From the NCBI GenBank assembly GCA_021324635.1, contig JAJPIS010000078.1:1-54990 (forward strand): 54,990 bases of DNA, in the 5' to 3' direction. Under the pieces are notes generated by a model. It was not told the DNA's origin. It saw only the letters and a list, made by a program, of their open reading frames with translations, and did no database searches. The translations under genes and the position numbers were made by a program. Origin of the DNA: Gemmatimonadota bacterium. GTDB taxonomy: Bacteria; Gemmatimonadota; Gemmatimonadetes; Gemmatimonadales; Gemmatimonadaceae. Shown here piece after piece: positions 26,846 through 34,774 of the stretch (its first letter is position 1; every line of letters begins with the position of its first letter).

Positions 26846-26851
26846 ATTCTA
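26846..26851 (-). promoter_or_regulatory. -10 box (TAGAAT) of the aquaporin gene
   Basis: TAGAAT on the minus strand sits 28 nt before the ATG. The leader contains a GGAG ribosome binding site, so this gene is leadered, unlike many neighbours. Confidence 0.45.
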
Positions 26852-26941
26852 GCCGGCCCCGAGCGACCTCGTCAGGGGGCACCCTGCCATCCCGGTGCGA
26901 TCCGGCCGATGCCCGAGGCTGAGCGCCACGGCGCTACCCCC

Positions 26942-26968
26942 CCGCGGGACGCACGGAGCGTCCCGCGG
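26942..26968 (-). terminator. Strong hairpin directly after the ketosynthase stop codon
   Basis: A perfect 11-bp GC stem with a 5-nt loop begins on the base after the stop codon of the ketosynthase gene. It is followed by a G-run rather than a T-run. It most likely ends the seven-gene operon. Confidence 0.6.
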
Positions 26969-28213
26969 CTAGTCGGGCCGCTTCATCAGGAGTGACGCGT
27001 TGATCCCGCCGAAGCCGAACGAGTTCGACAGCACGACGTCCACGTGTTGGTGGCGGCCCGTTCCGGGGATGTAGTCCAGGTCGCACGCCGCGTCCGGCGC
27101 CGCGAGGTTGATCGTCGGCGGGAGCCAATCCCGCTCGACGCTCATCGCGCAGATCGCCGCCTCGATCGCGCCGGAGGCCCCCAGCGCGTGGCCGTAGTAC
27201 CCCTTGGTGCCGCTCACCGGGACCGTGTAGGCGCGCTCGCCCAGCACCTGCTTGATCGCGATCGTCTCCGTGGGGTCGTTGAGCGGCGTCGAGCTGCCGT
27301 GCGCGTTCACGTACCCGATCTCGTGCGGACCCACGTGCGCGTCGCGGAGCGCGTCGCGCATGGCCCGCGCCGCCTGCGACCCGTCGGGGCGCGGCGCGGT
27401 CATGTGATGGGCGTCGTTCGTCAGGCCATAGCCGAGCACCTCGGCGTAGATCCGGGCCCCGCGGCTCCGGGCACGCTCGTACTCCTCGAGCACGAGGACC
27501 GCTGCGCCCTCCCCCATGACGAACCCATCGCGGTCCTTGTCGAACGGCCGGGACGCATGTGCCGGATCCTCGTTCCGCGTCGACATCGCGCGAATGATGG
27601 AGAACGCCCCGAAGCAGAGCGGCGCGAGCGGCGCCTCCGCGCCGCCACACACCATGACGTCGGCGTAGCCGGCGCGGACCTGCCGGAACCCGTCGCCGAT
27701 CGCGATCGTCCCCGAGGCGCAGCTCATCGCGTTGGTCGAGTTGGGCCCGGTCACTCCGAGCTCGATCGCGATGTTGCAGCTCGCCGCCCCGGCGAAGACG
27801 GTGAGCGCGAGGGTCGCGTCGACGGCGCTCGCCCCGTGTGTCAGGAACCGCGCGTACTGATCCTCGCCATAGGCGCAGCCGCCGAGCGCGCTGCCCATCA
27901 TGGCGCCGATGCGGTCGCGATCCTCCTGCGCCAGATCGAGCGCCGCATCGGCGACGGCCATCCGGGCCGCGACGACCGAGAAGTGGCCGAATCGATCGAG
28001 CCGCTTCGCGCGCTTCGCCTCGAGATGATCCGTGGGGACGAACTCGCGCACCTCGGCCGCGGTGCGGCTCCGGAAGGGCGACGCGTCGAACCGCGTGACG
28101 GTGTCGACGGCCGAGCGCTCGCGCCGCAAGCCGCACCACAACCCCTCACCCGTCAAGCCGATCGGCGTGATCGCCCCGATACCCGTGATCGCCACGCGCC
28201 GCCGCCCGGTCAT
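26969..28213 (-). CDS. FabF-like beta-ketoacyl-ACP synthase (orphan ketosynthase)
   Basis: A 414-aa thiolase-fold enzyme performing decarboxylative Claisen condensation. The triad is Cys165 (NAMSCASGTIAIGDG), His305 (VNAHGSSTPLNDPTE) and His342, with Lys337, in GTKGYYGHALGASGA. YGLTNDAHHMTAPRPDG and the NSFGFGGINASLL ending mark the KAS II family. The usual TACATG around the cysteine is SCASG here. No acyl carrier protein, malonyl transferase or reductase lies beside it; it is the last gene of an operon with a cyclase-like protein, a methyltransferase and redox enzymes, so a role in a special lipid or polyketide pathway is more likely than housekeeping fatty acid elongation. The 79-bp gap before it holds a G-rich ribosome binding site. 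Confidence 0.88.
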   Translation of the reverse strand: MTGRRRVAITGIGAITPIGLTGEGLWCGLRRERSAVDTVTRFDASPFRSRTAAEVREFVPTDHLEAKRAKRLDRFGHFSVVAARMAVADAALDLAQEDRDRIGAMMGSALGGCAYGEDQYARFLTHGASAVDATLALTVFAGAASCNIAIELGVTGPNSTNAMSCASGTIAIGDGFRQVRAGYADVMVCGGAEAPLAPLCFGAFSIIRAMSTRNEDPAHASRPFDKDRDGFVMGEGAAVLVLEEYERARSRGARIYAEVLGYGLTNDAHHMTAPRPDGSQAARAMRDALRDAHVGPHEIGYVNAHGSSTPLNDPTETIAIKQVLGERAYTVPVSGTKGYYGHALGASGAIEAAICAMSVERDWLPPTINLAAPDAACDLDYIPGTGRHQHVDVVLSNSFGFGGINASLLMKRPD

Positions 28214-28292
28214 GCCTGCCCCCCGATGCTCGTGTGGCGCCCGGTCCGGCCGATGGCGAGCCGAGCGCAGAGTTGCCGATGGCGGTCCGGCA

Positions 28293-28937
28293 TCATCGTC
28301 CAGCCTCAGCCGCCGCCGCGAGCCCCGCCAAGGTCCGCGACGCGATCCCGTGCACGAACACAGGCCCGATGACGCCGACCGCCGCGACCGACCCGACGAT
28401 CGGCCATCCAGGTCCATCCCACAGATGGAGGATACGCACCCGCGTCGCGCCGTGCGCACGCTCCGGGGCGAATGGCGGGCCCAACGGGGCGAACGTCCAC
28501 TCCACTTCCATCCCCCGCGTGATACCGCCGATGTGTCGAAAGCGGATCGCCGGCGGGTCGGGCGGCCGCGTGATGCGCATCTCGGACATCCACCAGGTCG
28601 GCCAGTTGGCCACCGCGAAGGGCCGATCGGCGGCCATCTCCACGATCCCGCCTCCGTCGGCGCGCCGGTCGAGGAACCGGACGGCGCGGTAGTGACGGAG
28701 CAGCGCCGGCCAACGCTCGACGTCGCAGGCGAGCGCGAAGATCGACTCGACGGATACCCGGACCACGCGCTCATCGAGCGTGCGCATGCGCCGCCGCGCC
28801 GGCATCGGCCCGAGCTCCAACGGCGCGCCGGGCGCCGTGCGCCCCCGCACCGAGTCGAGCGTCCGCGTCGCGCCATCGGCGTGACCGCCGTCGCGCAGGG
28901 CGGGATCGGCCGCGCGCGGCGCGTCCGGCGCCGTCAT
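28293..28937 (-). CDS. SRPBCC-superfamily (polyketide cyclase-like) protein
   Basis: A 214-aa protein whose residues about 55-205 fit the START/SRPBCC hydrophobic-pocket fold: VSVESIFALACDVERWPALLRHYRAVRFL at the start, two central strands (IRFRHIGGITRGMEVEWTFAPLG and TRVRILHLWDGPGWPIVG), and a long C-terminal helix with ASRTLAGLAAAAEAG. Homologous folds serve as aromatase/cyclases, coenzyme Q-binding proteins or lipid carriers. The first 50 residues are a low-complexity Ala/Arg extension. The ATG overlaps the methyltransferase stop by 4 bp. Context with a ketosynthase and methyltransferase suggests binding of a hydrophobic pathway intermediate. Confidence 0.7.
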   Translation of the reverse strand: MTAPDAPRAADPALRDGGHADGATRTLDSVRGRTAPGAPLELGPMPARRRMRTLDERVVRVSVESIFALACDVERWPALLRHYRAVRFLDRRADGGGIVEMAADRPFAVANWPTWWMSEMRITRPPDPPAIRFRHIGGITRGMEVEWTFAPLGPPFAPERAHGATRVRILHLWDGPGWPIVGSVAAVGVIGPVFVHGIASRTLAGLAAAAEAGR

Positions 28938-29797
28938 GTCCCCGCCCGGGCGCCCGAGCGGCGCTCCGGCGCGGCATCGGCGGTCGCGGCAGGGGCATGG
29001 CTGGCCCCCTCGGCCATCGGCCGCCAGGACGCCGTGATGCGGGCGCCGATGCGGTAGCGCACGAGCGGCACGGCGCCGACCGTCGCCTGCACGAGCTCGC
29101 GCAGCTCGTCCACCCGGAACCCCCGCATGACCGACACCACGCCGTCGTGCCGGCTCACGGGATGGAAGGCGAGCAGAAAGGAGGCGAGCCAGATGCCGGT
29201 CGCGGCGATCCGGCTTCGACGGAGATCGCTCACGATCACGCGGGTCCGGGCCACCCGGTTGAGCTCCACGATGATCTGCTGCGCGTCACCATCGAAGAAG
29301 TGATGCAGCACCTGAGAGCAGGTGACGATGTCGACGCTCCGGTCGGCGAACGGCAGGGCGCGCGCGTCCCCACAGACGGCGAGCGGCGCATGCGCCCGGC
29401 TGTCCGCCGCGAGCGCGGGCGTGCTCTCGAGCCCCACGATGTCGAGCGCGATCCCGTGCCGGGCCGCCGCCACGCGCGCCCGGGCGGGGATGTCTCCGAC
29501 GCCCGTGCCGACGTCGAGCAGGGTGGCCCGCGACGGGAGCAGACGCCAGACCGGCGCCAGCTCCGCGAGCACGGCGCGCGTGCCGCCGAACAGCCTGTTC
29601 GCGACCGCCACATCGCGCAGGGAGCGGCACGCGAGCCCCGGGTCGGCGTCGGGCGCGTCGAGAATCTCCGCGCGCCGTCCACGCTCGGGCGTGCGGACCG
29701 CCCGCACGATCCGCCCAGGCCCCGCCGTGCCGAGCGTGCCCTCGGGCTCCGCTCGTCCCGAAGGCCCGAGGTCCGCTCCGGTGTCGGCGCCGCTCAC
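28934..29797 (-). CDS. SAM-dependent class I methyltransferase
   Basis: A 287-aa methyltransferase. Motif I is LLDVGTGVGDIPARA, followed by the acidic loop VGLESTPALAADSRA, motif II-like CGDARALPFADRSVDIVTCSQVLHHF, and the C-terminal VIVSDLRRSRIAATGIWLASFLLAFHPVSRHDG, a hydrophobic patch typical of enzymes acting on lipids or quinones. The start is a GTG one base after the flavin reductase stop; the frame is open upstream only as a shadow. Such methyltransferases often sit beside geranylgeranyl-reductase-like flavoproteins in lipid or polyketide loci. The substrate is unknown. Confidence 0.8.
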   Translation of the reverse strand: MSGADTGADLGPSGRAEPEGTLGTAGPGRIVRAVRTPERGRRAEILDAPDADPGLACRSLRDVAVANRLFGGTRAVLAELAPVWRLLPSRATLLDVGTGVGDIPARARVAAARHGIALDIVGLESTPALAADSRAHAPLAVCGDARALPFADRSVDIVTCSQVLHHFFDGDAQQIIVELNRVARTRVIVSDLRRSRIAATGIWLASFLLAFHPVSRHDGVVSVMRGFRVDELRELVQATVGAVPLVRYRIGARITASWRPMAEGASHAPAATADAAPERRSGARAGT

Positions 29798-29798
29798 G

Positions 29799-30275
29799 TC
29801 ATCGCTCGAGCTGGGCGTAGCCCCCCCGGTAGTACAGGAGCGGCGTCCCCGAGCGCGCGTGCGCGAACTCGACCTCGCCGACGAAGATCGTGTGGTCCCC
29901 CCCCTCGAGCGCGCACGCGGTGCGGCACTCGATGTAGGCCAGCACGTCGTCCAGGACCGCCACGCCGGTCTGCCCGCGCGTGAACCCGATCCCCTCGAAC
30001 CGGTCCCCATCGAGCACCGAGAAGCGACGGGCCAGCGGCTCCTGGTCCGCGGCGAGGATGTTGACGACGAAGTGCCGGGCGGACGATAGCACGGGATGCA
30101 TCGACGCCTCATGGTCGATGCAGATCAGCACCTGCGGCGGGACCAGGCTCAGCGAGCTGAACGCGCTCACGGTGAGCCCGAAGTCGCGGCCGTCGGTTGA
30201 GATCCCGGTCACGACGGTCACGCCCGATGCAAACCGTCCCAGCACGCTGCGAAAGGTGTCCGGATCGACGGTCAT
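29799..30275 (-). CDS. Flavin reductase-like FMN-binding protein
   Basis: A 158-aa protein of the NAD(P)H:flavin oxidoreductase (HpaC/ActVB-type) family: SVLGRFASGVTVVTG at the N-terminus, GLTVSAFSSLSLVPPQVLICID, HFVVNILAADQEPLARRFS and the closing GGDHTIFVGEVEFA and PLLYYRGGYAQL. These enzymes supply free reduced flavin to a partner oxygenase or reductase. It overlaps the upstream flavoprotein gene by 4 bp, so the flavoprotein is the natural partner. It is complete and of normal length. Confidence 0.88.
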   Translation of the reverse strand: MTVDPDTFRSVLGRFASGVTVVTGISTDGRDFGLTVSAFSSLSLVPPQVLICIDHEASMHPVLSSARHFVVNILAADQEPLARRFSVLDGDRFEGIGFTRGQTGVAVLDDVLAYIECRTACALEGGDHTIFVGEVEFAHARSGTPLLYYRGGYAQLER

Positions 30276-31621
30276 GTCGTGCCCGCCGACGCCGGCACGC
30301 GCGCACGGCCCGGGCGCACCGGCAGCAGGAGGCGAAGCAGATAGGCCGGCCGCAGCACTCGCTCGGCCGGAACGATGTCGCCCGCCACTCCCACGAAGAG
30401 GTCGGCCATGTCCCGCCGCGCGGCGAGCACGCGCGTCACCCGGTCGAGCAGCCATGGCATCGAGACCGCGACGGCCACCAGCCGCTCGACGGCCCACTTG
30501 CCCCGGAACTCGTGGCGCCGGCACCGGTCGTACGCCGCAAGCGCGCGGTCGGCCGCGCCGGGCCGGAGATTGCGGACGGCATCGTGGACGTACGGCGCCA
30601 GCATCTCGCCGCCCCGGAGGGCCGCATAGATGCCCTCGCCGGTGAACGGGTCGTAGAAGTCGGCCGCATCCCCCACCAGCGCCGCGCCAGGAGCCCAGGC
30701 CCGGCGCGCCCGCTGGGCGAACGGGCCGGTCGCCCGCACGGGACCGCTGCGCACCGCGCGCGCGAACCGCGCCGCCAGGTGCGGATGCGCCGCGATCCAC
30801 GCGTCGAGAAATCCCGCCCGCCCGCGTCCGGCCACACCCCCGAGCCCGATCGCTCGACGCGCGGGCACCACCAGCGCCACGTTCGTCTCGCCATGTCCGA
30901 CATCCGCCAGTCCGAGGTAGCCCGATCGATCGACGTGCATCTCTCCGGCGAGACCCATGCCGGCCACGCCGCGGTAGCGCGTGACGAGCGCCAGCCGGCG
31001 CGGCCATCGCGCCGACCGCGCCACCCCCAACCGCCGCGCCACGACCGACCGGAGGCCGTCGGCGCCCACGACCACCGCCGCCCGGATGGTCCACGACGGG
31101 CCCCCGACCGCCCTGCCGGCCGGCGCGCCCTCCGCGCCGTCCACGCCCTCCTCGGCCACGGTCCGCGCGTTCACGCCGATCACACGGCCGGCGCCGTCGC
31201 GCGGCAGGTGCGTGACCTGGAGACCCTCGACCACCCGGGCCCCGGCCGCCTCCGCGGCCCGGAGCAGGACGGTGTCGAAGGTCGGCCGGGGGAGCGCCAG
31301 CCCGCGATCGCGAAAGCCGCGAAAGCCGTGGTCGGCCGCGAAGTCTCCCCGGAACCATGCCCCGCTCGGCGCCCGCACGACCATCCCGGCGAGCTGGGCG
31401 GCCCCCGCCGCCTCGACCCGCTCGAGCACCCCCATCTCCGCCAGGATACGGGACGCCTGCGGGCTCACATACTCGGCGCAGGGCTTCTCTCGCGGAAACC
31501 GCGCACGGTCGAGCAGCACGACCGCGAGCCCGGCCCGCGCCAGCATCCACGCCGTCGCCGATCCGGCCGGGCCGCCACCGACGATCACGACATCGGCCGT
31601 GCGCGGCGCCACGCCCGCCAT
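30272..31621 (-). CDS. Geranylgeranyl-reductase-family FAD-dependent oxidoreductase
   Basis: A 449-aa flavoprotein. The FAD dinucleotide-binding motif VVIVGGGPAGSATAWMLARAG lies at residues 11-31. The family segment PREKPCAEYVSPQASRILAEMG follows, and the second FAD contact is ALVGDAADFYDPFTGEGIYAALRGG, as in geranylgeranyl reductases (ChlP/BchP-type and archaeal lipid reductases) and related halogenase- or monooxygenase-like enzymes. A hydrophobic C-terminal helix region (LLRLLLPVRPG) may touch the membrane. The ATG overlaps the radical SAM stop by one base. The likely role is reduction or oxidation of a polyprenyl or polyketide chain; no other chlorophyll gene is present. Confidence 0.82.
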   Translation of the reverse strand: MAGVAPRTADVVIVGGGPAGSATAWMLARAGLAVVLLDRARFPREKPCAEYVSPQASRILAEMGVLERVEAAGAAQLAGMVVRAPSGAWFRGDFAADHGFRGFRDRGLALPRPTFDTVLLRAAEAAGARVVEGLQVTHLPRDGAGRVIGVNARTVAEEGVDGAEGAPAGRAVGGPSWTIRAAVVVGADGLRSVVARRLGVARSARWPRRLALVTRYRGVAGMGLAGEMHVDRSGYLGLADVGHGETNVALVVPARRAIGLGGVAGRGRAGFLDAWIAAHPHLAARFARAVRSGPVRATGPFAQRARRAWAPGAALVGDAADFYDPFTGEGIYAALRGGEMLAPYVHDAVRNLRPGAADRALAAYDRCRRHEFRGKWAVERLVAVAVSMPWLLDRVTRVLAARRDMADLFVGVAGDIVPAERVLRPAYLLRLLLPVRPGRARVPASAGTT

Positions 31622-33066
31622 CAGCCGACAGCCCGGGCGACGCGCTGGAACACGCCCATGTAGCGCCAGTGAGGGCGCGGCAGGCGGAGCGCCGACGCGA
31701 GACGGGTCAGCACCGGGAGCAGGCGCGACCGCGAATCGGCCGAGAACATGAAGCGTGGATGCTGACGCGCGAATCCCCGTAGCCGCTCGACGGTCGCCGC
31801 GAGCTCGAGGGACGGCGACAGGTAGAACGTCGGCGTGAGCAGCGGATCCCCGTAGGCGACGACGCCCTCCTCGAGCGCGATGCGGTGGAGCGTGGTGCCC
31901 GGGTAGATCCGGAGCCCGACGGTCAGGTAGACCGCATCGCCGGCTCCGAGCCGACCGCGCGCGAACGCGAGGGTCTCCTCCATCGTCTCCGGCGTCTCGC
32001 CCGGTCCACCGACGAGGAAGATCCAGAGCACGCGCATGCCGGCGCGGGCGACGCGCTGGGCGACGTCCCGGACCCGAGCCGCGTCGAATCCCTTCTCCAA
32101 CCGCTCGAGCACCGGGTCGCTCGCGCTCTCGGCCGTGATCCCCAGCGTCGCGAACCCGGCGCGGCGCATCACGGCGAGCAGCTCGTCGGGCGCCGCGGCC
32201 GGGGTAAAGTTCATCGTCTCCAGATGATACCGCCGGCCGTCGCGCACGATCGCCTCGCAGACGTCGATCGCATGTCCCGGGGGTGAGTTGAAGGTGGAGT
32301 CGACGAAATCGACCCGCGTGACCCCCGCGCCGCGGCGCAGCTCGGCCAGCTCCTCCACGACCGCGCCCGGGTCGCGCAAGCGGTAGCCCCATCCCTCGAC
32401 GTTCCGGTACGTGCAGTACACGCACTTGTACACGCACCCGCGCTTCGTCTGGACGGGCACGGTCGCCCCGTGCCGCTCGTACCGCCGCACCTCGAGCCAG
32501 CGGTGGAGCTGCGGCCGGGGCAGCGAGTCCAGGTCGGCGTCCTCGCCGGGTGGCGTGAACACGGTCCGTGCACCGACTCGGCGAACGAGCCCGGGCACGG
32601 ATGCGATCGGCTGCCCGGCCGCGAGCGCGCCGATGACCGAGACGGTGGCCCGCTCACCGTCGCCGGCGACGGCGTAGTCCACGCCCAGCGCGGTGAAGAG
32701 CGCCTCCGGTGCGACGCCGAAGGCTGCGCCGCCGGCGAGGACCGGTGCGCCGGGCGCGCCGCGCCGGAGCGCGTGCAGGATCGCCGCGGCCTCCGGGGTG
32801 TAATGCCGGAGCGCGATCGTGTCGCTGTTGTCGATGTTGCGGACCGAGACTCCGATGACGTCGGGCCGAAGGCGGGCCGCGGTCTCCTGCGCCGCCTGCA
32901 CGGGGTCGGCGACGAAGCACAGGTCGAGCACGTGCACGTCGTGGCCGGCGGCGTCGAGGGCCGATGCGACACAGGCCACGCCGTTCGGCAGCACGGGTTG
33001 GGGGGCGCGCTCCCGATTGGTGCTGACGAGGAGGACGCGGGACGATGGCGAGCCACGACCGGTCAT
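31621..33066 (-). CDS. B12-binding-domain radical SAM enzyme
   Basis: A 481-aa class B radical SAM protein. Residues 8-160 form the Rossmann-like cobalamin-binding domain (RVLLVSTNRERAPQPVLPNGVACVAS); no canonical D-x-H-x-x-G is seen, as in many relatives. The [4Fe-4S] ligands are C211, C215 and C218 (GCVYKCVYCTY). The TIM-barrel part has DFVDSTFNSPPGHAIDVCEAI, ITAESASDPVLERLEKGF and IFLVGGPGETPETMEETL. Relatives carry out methylations and ring formations on lipids, hopanoids, tetrapyrroles and antibiotics. The ATG follows the DUF92 stop by one base, with the flavoprotein gene immediately after. The substrate is unknown. Confidence 0.85.
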   Translation of the reverse strand: MTGRGSPSSRVLLVSTNRERAPQPVLPNGVACVASALDAAGHDVHVLDLCFVADPVQAAQETAARLRPDVIGVSVRNIDNSDTIALRHYTPEAAAILHALRRGAPGAPVLAGGAAFGVAPEALFTALGVDYAVAGDGERATVSVIGALAAGQPIASVPGLVRRVGARTVFTPPGEDADLDSLPRPQLHRWLEVRRYERHGATVPVQTKRGCVYKCVYCTYRNVEGWGYRLRDPGAVVEELAELRRGAGVTRVDFVDSTFNSPPGHAIDVCEAIVRDGRRYHLETMNFTPAAAPDELLAVMRRAGFATLGITAESASDPVLERLEKGFDAARVRDVAQRVARAGMRVLWIFLVGGPGETPETMEETLAFARGRLGAGDAVYLTVGLRIYPGTTLHRIALEEGVVAYGDPLLTPTFYLSPSLELAATVERLRGFARQHPRFMFSADSRSRLLPVLTRLASALRLPRPHWRYMGVFQRVARAVG

Positions 33067-33067
33067 C

Positions 33068-34024
33068 TCAGGCGAGGCTCCGCGCCACGGCCCAGGTGAC
33101 GAGCGCACCCGCGACGGTGCTGATGGCGTTGACGCCATCGTTGTCGAGCCAGGCCAGTCCACCCGTCCGTGCCGTCCGCGCCCCACACACGTGCACCGTT
33201 CGCTCCGTCGTCTCGTTGCATCCCGCACACCACCGGCGACACTGAAGGCTCGCGCCGGCGAGCGAGTCGATGGTCGCCCCGGCGACACCGCCGACGACCC
33301 CGCTCACCGCCAGCACCGGCGTCGCGCCGAGGGCCCAGGCGGCAAGCGCGACCGCACCGGCCCCGGCCACCGCCGCACCGCTCCCGAGCGCCGTCACCCC
33401 ACCCGACGTGCCCGGCGGCACACGACGCCCCGTCAGGATCGAGCGCGGCTCGGCATCTCCGAGCGTCCCGACCTCGGTCGCCCACGTATCCGCAGCCGCG
33501 GCCGCCAGGGCGCCCATCCCGCAGATGTACCACGCGACCCCCGCGGTTCCATCCACCCCACCCCCACCCCCACCCTCATCCCGGCTGCCGCCGCCCTGGC
33601 CGGTCGTCCCGCCGGCATCCACGCGCGATGCCCCGCTGCCCGCGGCCGTCCTGTCCCCGTGCCCGATCGTGCCGAGCGCGCTCGGCCAGAGGATCGACCC
33701 CAGCGCGCAGGCGGCGACGAGCCCACCGTTGGCGATCACCTGGACGGCGTCACGTGGCCCACCCTTCGTCACGACTCCTGCGGTCCGCGTTTCCTTCCGC
33801 GCCTGCCCGAGTCGCGACCAGAGCGTGCCCGTCAGGAAGAAGACCAACAGCAACACGGCCCAGTCCCAGCCGGCGGCGACGCACAGTGTGCCGACGACGA
33901 CGGCCGTCACCGCGCCGCCCGTCGACAGGGCACGGGTGCCGCGAGCGGCCAGCGCGATCCCGATCGCCGCCACCGCTCCGAGGAGCGTGCGCTCGAGAAG
34001 GGGATGACCGCGGGGGACGAGCAC
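33068..34024 (-). CDS. DUF92-family membrane protein (phytyl-/polyprenyl-phosphate kinase-like)
   Basis: A 318-aa membrane protein of the DUF92/TMEM19 family, which includes the plant and cyanobacterial phytyl-phosphate kinase VTE6. Family marks are TKGGPRDAVQVIANGG, ADTWATEVGTLGDAEPRSILTG, VPPGTSGGVTALG and GATIDSLAGASLQ. Between the second and third marks lies a glycine/aspartate-rich insert of about 45 residues (roughly 33535-33670), part of it coded by a G-rich tract. A Cys-x2-Cys-type pair (CRRWCAGCNETTE) sits in a late loop. The GTG at 34024 is selected by a TATACT box ending 6 nt upstream. It is first in the seven-gene operon. Confidence 0.82.
   Translation of the reverse strand: MLVPRGHPLLERTLLGAVAAIGIALAARGTRALSTGGAVTAVVVGTLCVAAGWDWAVLLLVFFLTGTLWSRLGQARKETRTAGVVTKGGPRDAVQVIANGGLVAACALGSILWPSALGTIGHGDRTAAGSGASRVDAGGTTGQGGGSRDEGGGGGGVDGTAGVAWYICGMGALAAAAADTWATEVGTLGDAEPRSILTGRRVPPGTSGGVTALGSGAAVAGAGAVALAAWALGATPVLAVSGVVGGVAGATIDSLAGASLQCRRWCAGCNETTERTVHVCGARTARTGGLAWLDNDGVNAISTVAGALVTWAVARSLA
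33556..33575 (-). other. Predicted G-quadruplex tract in the coding strand of the DUF92 gene
   Basis: On the minus (coding) strand four G-runs of 3, 5, 5 and 4 are separated by single T residues. This is the pattern of a very stable parallel quadruplex in DNA or mRNA. The bases encode consecutive glycines, so the tract is also a codon-level repeat. Confidence 0.6.
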
Positions 34025-34030
34025 GCGCGA

Positions 34031-34036
34031 AGTATA
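34031..34036 (-). promoter_or_regulatory. -10 box (TATACT), leaderless, for the DUF92 operon
   Basis: TATACT on the minus strand ends 6 nt before the GTG at 34024. It is the only clear promoter found for the seven-gene operon. Confidence 0.55.
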
Positions 34037-34098
34037 CGCCCGCGCCGTCACGTCGTCTTCCACCCGGTGCGCCCGCGCACCCTCCGGCCTGATTCGAT

Positions 34099-34104
34099 TA
34101 CATT
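34099..34104 (+). promoter_or_regulatory. Candidate -10 box (TACATT) for the V4R-like gene
   Basis: TACATT lies 44 nt before the ATG at 34149, in an AT-richer patch. It faces away from the DUF92 operon promoter 60 bp away. Confidence 0.35.
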
Positions 34105-34148
34105 TGGTGCTTGTTTCAACCCCCGTGCATCGCTATGACCGCGCCCGC

Positions 34149-34772
34149 ATGACCGCGCCTGCCACGGTCGACGCGCTCCTGCCGCTCAGCCTCCTCGAAG
34201 CCGTTCGCAGCGTAGACGCCCCTCACGACGATCAGGACGCCGAGTACGTGCCCGAGCTGCGCAACAAGCGCCTCGGGCTGAGTGAGACCGTCTACGCCCA
34301 GATCCGACGCTACACGGCGGCGGTGAAGAAGAGCCATCGCGCGCCGCAGGAGGAAGCGGTCGCCCTCGCCCGCCTCATCGGCCGACGCGCCGACGCCCAG
34401 GAGGTGTTTGCCTCGGCGGGGCGCATTCTCGCCCAGCAGTCGCTGGAGACCACGTCGCCGGTGACCCGGCGGGTGATCCTCGTCCTGCCGTCGCTGCTCG
34501 CGCGGCCGCTCGCGCTCCGTGAGGCGCGCCGGATCGCGTCTCGCTACCTCAACGGGCGCATCCGCCGCGTGGGTAGCTCCCTCCTGCTCGAGATCCCGGA
34601 CTCGGTGACCGTCGACAGCGCACCGCACGAGAGCGGCTGCGCCTACTACGAGTCCGTGCTGCGGGAGCTGGTGCGGCTGTTGATCGGCGGGTCCGGCGCC
34701 GTGGAGCACGTCCGGTGCGCCGCCCGCGGCGAGAGCGTGTGCGAGTGGCGCGTCGACTGGCGTCGGAGCTGA
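34149..34772 (+). CDS. V4R-like (4-vinyl-reductase-type small-molecule-binding) domain protein
   Basis: A 207-aa cytoplasmic protein. The N-terminal part (LLPLSLLEAVRSVDAPHDDQDAEYVPELRNKRLGLSETVYAQI) is helical. The C-terminal part ends with ESGCAYYESVLRELVRLL and VEHVRCAARGESVCEWRVDW, resembling V4R or heme-NO-binding-associated domains, where spaced cysteines before a final strand bind metal or ligand. I cannot name a ligand. The frame is open upstream to a TTG at 34104, but the ATG at 34149 is the only ATG in frame. It is followed 2 bp later by the M24 peptidase gene, so they form one unit. Confidence 0.6.
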   Translation: MTAPATVDALLPLSLLEAVRSVDAPHDDQDAEYVPELRNKRLGLSETVYAQIRRYTAAVKKSHRAPQEEAVALARLIGRRADAQEVFASAGRILAQQSLETTSPVTRRVILVLPSLLARPLALREARRIASRYLNGRIRRVGSSLLLEIPDSVTVDSAPHESGCAYYESVLRELVRLLIGGSGAVEHVRCAARGESVCEWRVDWRRS

Positions 34773-34774
34773 CG

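Noticed and set aside
26969-28213. Housekeeping fabF of fatty acid synthesis
   Set aside because: No acpP, fabD, fabG or fabH is adjacent and the gene closes an operon with unrelated tailoring enzymes; a housekeeping role is not excluded but is less likely.
30272-31621. Bacteriochlorophyll geranylgeranyl reductase (BchP) as evidence of phototrophy
   Set aside because: Only the general flavoprotein family is supported; no other bch, puf or crt gene is in the window.
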